Made by a program: the position numbers and the translations under genes
Notes under the pieces: generated by a model
What the model saw: only the letters and a program-made list of their open reading frames with translations
Told to the model about the DNA's origin: nothing
Databases searched by the model: none
Origin: Oscillospiraceae bacterium
GTDB lineage: Bacteria; Bacillota_A; Clostridia; Oscillospirales; Oscillospiraceae
Reading direction: 5' to 3'
Length of the DNA: 7,649 bases
Assembly (NCBI GenBank): GCA_017537045.1
Contig: JAFYLN010000019.1
Span: 1 to 7,649 of the forward strand
In this document: positions 5,965 to 7,649 of the stretch, piece by piece
Numbering within the stretch: the stretch's first letter is position 1
Layout of the letters: the number at the start of each line of letters is the position of its first letter

Positions 5965-6584
5965 TGGCTTATTTTCCTCTGTGTATCAATCTGGATGGTG
6001 CCAATGTCATTTTGCTAGGCGATGGGCAGGAAGCACAGACAAAACGGGATATCCTGCTGTCTTTTGGTGCCAACATCCGGGTGTTTTCCGAGAAAGAGGA
6101 TTCTCGATGGGAAGAGGATCCTGCGGTGGAGCTTGTACACCGTAGTTTTCAGCAGTCGGATCTGGAACCCCGGCCTGCCCTTGTGGTGGTTGCCGAGGTG
6201 CCCTGGGCAGAAAAAGAGCGGGTCAGTCAACTGTGCCGAAACAGAGGGGTGCCGGTGAATGTTGTTGATGTTCCTGATCTTTGTAGCTTTTATTTCCCGT
6301 CCTTGGTAACCAAAGGCTGTCTGACTGTGGCAGTGTCCACTGCCGGAAAAAGCCCCGGCGGTGCCGCCTGGCTGCGTCGGCATCTGGAAAACCATATTCC
6401 GGAGCAGACAGGAGAGATTCTGGAATGGTCTTACTCCCTGCGGCAATGGCTGTGTACCGAATATCCGGAAGCAGACCGCAGAGCCATTCTGCGGAGTGCC
6501 CTTTCCCAGGCGCTTACAGAGAACCGACTTCTGACTGAAGAAGAAATACAGACAATCTTGCAAAGGCACAAAGACGATGGATGA
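5964..6584 (+). CDS. Precorrin-2 dehydrogenase (SirC/Met8/CysG N-terminal family) for siroheme synthesis
   Basis: This 206-residue cytoplasmic enzyme should oxidise precorrin-2 to sirohydrochlorin with NAD+. Some family members (Met8, CysG) also insert iron to make siroheme. The layout is an N-terminal Rossmann domain followed by the dimerisation and helical regions. NVVDVPDLCSFYFPS carries Asp102, matching Asp104 of E. coli CysG, the residue needed for catalysis. The block VAVSTAGKSPGGAAWLRRHLE matches the CysG segment that ends in LLREKLE. The glycine-rich loop is GDGQEAQTK rather than the common GGGxVAxRK, keeping the G-x-G-x-x-A core only. Start is ATG 5964 with GAAGGA at 5952-5957. Genes for the preceding step (uroporphyrinogen-III methyltransferase) and a separate chelatase are not in the window. 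Its place behind a metal-chelate-type importer suggests iron or cobalt supply for a tetrapyrrole. Confidence 0.88.
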   Translation: MAYFPLCINLDGANVILLGDGQEAQTKRDILLSFGANIRVFSEKEDSRWEEDPAVELVHRSFQQSDLEPRPALVVVAEVPWAEKERVSQLCRNRGVPVNVVDVPDLCSFYFPSLVTKGCLTVAVSTAGKSPGGAAWLRRHLENHIPEQTGEILEWSYSLRQWLCTEYPEADRRAILRSALSQALTENRLLTEEEIQTILQRHKDDG

Positions 6585-6585
6585 G

Positions 6586-6621
6586 AAGGTCCTGGTTTCA
6601 GAGGAAACCAGGACCTTTTTT
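6586..6621 (+). terminator. Hairpin terminator after sirC
   Basis: A perfect 14-bp stem pairs 6586-6599 with 6604-6617 around the tetraloop AGAG, ending in a run of six T at 6616-6621. It starts one base after the sirC stop and ends the importer-sirC transcript. It also lies just past the stop of the convergent gene at 6627, but on that strand the tail lacks a T-run, so it should act mainly in the plus direction. Confidence 0.93.
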
Positions 6622-6626
6622 GTGGG

Positions 6627-7076
6627 TTATTCCACAATTATTTGCACCACGTTGGATACACTGCGTTTGCTGTTCTGATCTCCGAACACCACAAGGCGAA
6701 GATAGGGCTGTTCAAGCAACAAATACGCTTTTCCTGATTCTGCCACTTCTTCTGCCGTAAGATCTGCAGTATAGGAATCATCGGAAACCACCGTCACTTT
6801 GGAATAGGAAGCAATTTTCGTGCTTGCCAGCAAATCTTTGACCAAAATACCCCTGCCTTCCACAGAGATAGTTTCTCCCTTTCCGTTCACTCGGACGCCA
6901 GACACCGGCTCATAAGCCAGGTCAGCCAGCTTGACGGTTTGTGCATGTCCGTCGACGGTTACCTGAACGGTTCCCTCAATGACCTCTTCCCGGGTAGACA
7001 GGTGGAAGTATGCGGCGATGCCGGTAAGCACCACCAGTACAAGAATCAATGCCAATGCTTTTTTAGATGTTTTCAC
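6627..7076 (-). CDS. Small membrane-anchored protein with sulfite-oxidase-like (SUOX) domain
   Basis: The protein has 149 residues. A basic N-terminus and one hydrophobic segment (about 7-24, no lipobox cysteine) would anchor it with the rest outside the cell. The remainder resembles the oxidoreductase molybdopterin-binding fold (PF00174). Landmarks are VTVDGHAQTVKLADL, a central GILVKDLLAS, VVSDDSYTADLTAEEV and a closing LRLVVFGDQNSKRSVSNVVQIIV, which matches the family's usual end. It is far shorter than a real sulfite oxidase, has no cysteine at all and so no molybdenum ligand. It is probably not a molybdoenzyme but a binding or accessory domain using the fold. The start is GTG 7076 with GAGGAG at 7085-7090. 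The start lies inside the upstream gene, which it overlaps by 14 bases. The family call is from pattern recognition and moderately sure; function is unknown. Confidence 0.72.
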   Translation of the reverse strand: MKTSKKALALILVLVVLTGIAAYFHLSTREEVIEGTVQVTVDGHAQTVKLADLAYEPVSGVRVNGKGETISVEGRGILVKDLLASTKIASYSKVTVVSDDSYTADLTAEEVAESGKAYLLLEQPYLRLVVFGDQNSKRSVSNVVQIIVE

Positions 7077-7632
7077 AGGTTTTACTCCTCACTTTGTTTT
7101 GATATTGACCATACACACTGCCGAGACGGGCAGCAATGGTGGAACCCAGGAACCCGTAGAGAGAGCCGCAGGTTGCCGACACACATAAATACAGCCACAA
7201 TACTGCTCCCTGCAAATGAAATACGATGAGATTCGCCGTCAGAGAAGCCGTGACAGCTGCCAGGCCGTTGGCCAGCACCATCCGGTCCGTACGGGAAATC
7301 AAGGGAGATCTGCACAAGTAGTAAACCAGATCAATGGCCAGGCCGGGCATGATATAGCCTATGGGGGAGAACAGACCCATGCTGCCGACCCGGCCCATGA
7401 TCAGTGCCAGAAGGCCCTGCACCGTTCCCATCATGACACCGCAGCGGGGTGTCTGGATCAGTTCCGCTGCGATAATCAGAAACATGATGGAAAAGCCTGT
7501 GCTTATGCCGCCGGGGATGTGCAGAGATTCGGTAATCACATTTGCAAGGGGGTTGATCAGTTTTTTCGTGAGCAAACCCATGAGACAGCATAAAGCCATC
7601 ACATTTAAGGTAAAGAGACGTTGTTTTTTCAT
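7063..7632 (-). CDS. ECF-transporter S-component-like integral membrane protein
   Basis: This protein of 189 residues has about six hydrophobic segments (roughly 8-24, 40-60, 62-82, 85-107, 117-140 and 143-172), the size and layout of substrate-binding S components of energy-coupling-factor vitamin importers. The central part, with a PRCGVMMGTVQGLLALIMG helix, an SPIGYIMPGLAIDLVYYL helix and small-residue-rich packing, resembles the YkoE-like group. I cannot name a substrate. No ECF ATPases or EcfT gene lie in the window, so it would use a shared energising module or partners further left on its own strand's upstream side, beyond 7649. Start is ATG 7632-7630 with AAGGAG at 7640-7645, seven bases upstream. 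It overlaps the SUOX-like gene by 14 bases, making a two-gene unit. Other small membrane proteins are possible. Confidence 0.68.
   Translation of the reverse strand: MKKQRLFTLNVMALCCLMGLLTKKLINPLANVITESLHIPGGISTGFSIMFLIIAAELIQTPRCGVMMGTVQGLLALIMGRVGSMGLFSPIGYIMPGLAIDLVYYLCRSPLISRTDRMVLANGLAAVTASLTANLIVFHLQGAVLWLYLCVSATCGSLYGFLGSTIAARLGSVYGQYQNKVRSKTCENI
7085..7090 (-). promoter_or_regulatory. Ribosome binding site that fixes the GTG start of the SUOX-like gene
   Basis: On the minus strand GAGGAG lies eight bases before GTG 7076-7074 and inside the last codons of the upstream membrane protein gene. Terminating ribosomes would reach the stop 11 bases past the GTG, an arrangement that favours coupled translation of the two proteins. 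Confidence 0.75.
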
Positions 7633-7649
7633 ATTCGAACTCCTTCTCA

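Noticed and set aside
5837..6145. A 102-residue frame spanning the ATPase end, the gap and the sirC start.
   Set aside because: It overlaps the supported sirC start in another frame and resembles no family. The shorter 5869-5964 frame fits the ribosome binding site better.

Overview
The window looks like a stretch of a moderate-GC, gene-dense chromosome from an anaerobic Gram-positive-type bacterium, most likely a member of the Clostridia. This rests on a hybrid-cluster protein (Hcp) gene, a lipobox-type substrate-binding protein with no outer-membrane partner genes, an ECF-type S component, and strong AGGAGG-type ribosome binding sites. The taxonomic call is an inference from gene content; there is no rRNA or other marker gene here. 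No mobile element, CRISPR array, tRNA or rRNA was found.

Layout, left to right. Positions 1-369 (+) hold the 3' end of hcp. A 195-base AT-rich gap then leads into a two-component pair (+): a soluble GAF-domain sensor histidine kinase (565-1716) and a NarL/LuxR-type response regulator (1713-2354). The pair overlaps by ATGA and ends at a strong hairpin terminator (2364-2417). Convergent to it on the minus strand is mobA (2425-3069, TTG start), the molybdenum cofactor guanylyltransferase. A 63-base divergent interval separates mobA from a plus-strand operon. That operon comprises a FecB/BtuF-type lipoprotein (3133-4083), a FecCD-type permease (4076-5068), a FecE-type ATPase (5061-5840), a possible 31-residue small protein (5869-5964) and a SirC/Met8/CysG-N-type precorrin-2 dehydrogenase (5964-6584). 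It closes with a second hairpin terminator (6586-6621). A convergent minus-strand pair fills the right end: an ECF S-component-like membrane protein (7063-7632) and, overlapping its 3' end by 14 bases, a small membrane-anchored protein with a sulfite-oxidase-like fold (6627-7076, GTG start).

How the genes may work together. Hcp handles nitric oxide or hydroxylamine stress, MobA finishes molybdopterin guanine dinucleotide, and SirC makes sirohydrochlorin, the precursor of siroheme. The metal-chelate-type importer sits between the molybdenum-cofactor gene and the siroheme gene. The theme is therefore cofactor and metal supply for anaerobic respiratory enzymes (molybdoenzymes, and siroheme nitrite or sulfite reductases), possibly under the adjacent two-component system. 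No respiratory reductase lies inside the window, so this is a contextual inference. The transporter's substrate (molybdate/tungstate, iron-siderophore, haem or corrinoid) cannot be fixed from the sequence.

The least explained parts are the 31-codon ORF fused by TAATG to sirC, and the coupled pair of S component and SUOX-like domain.
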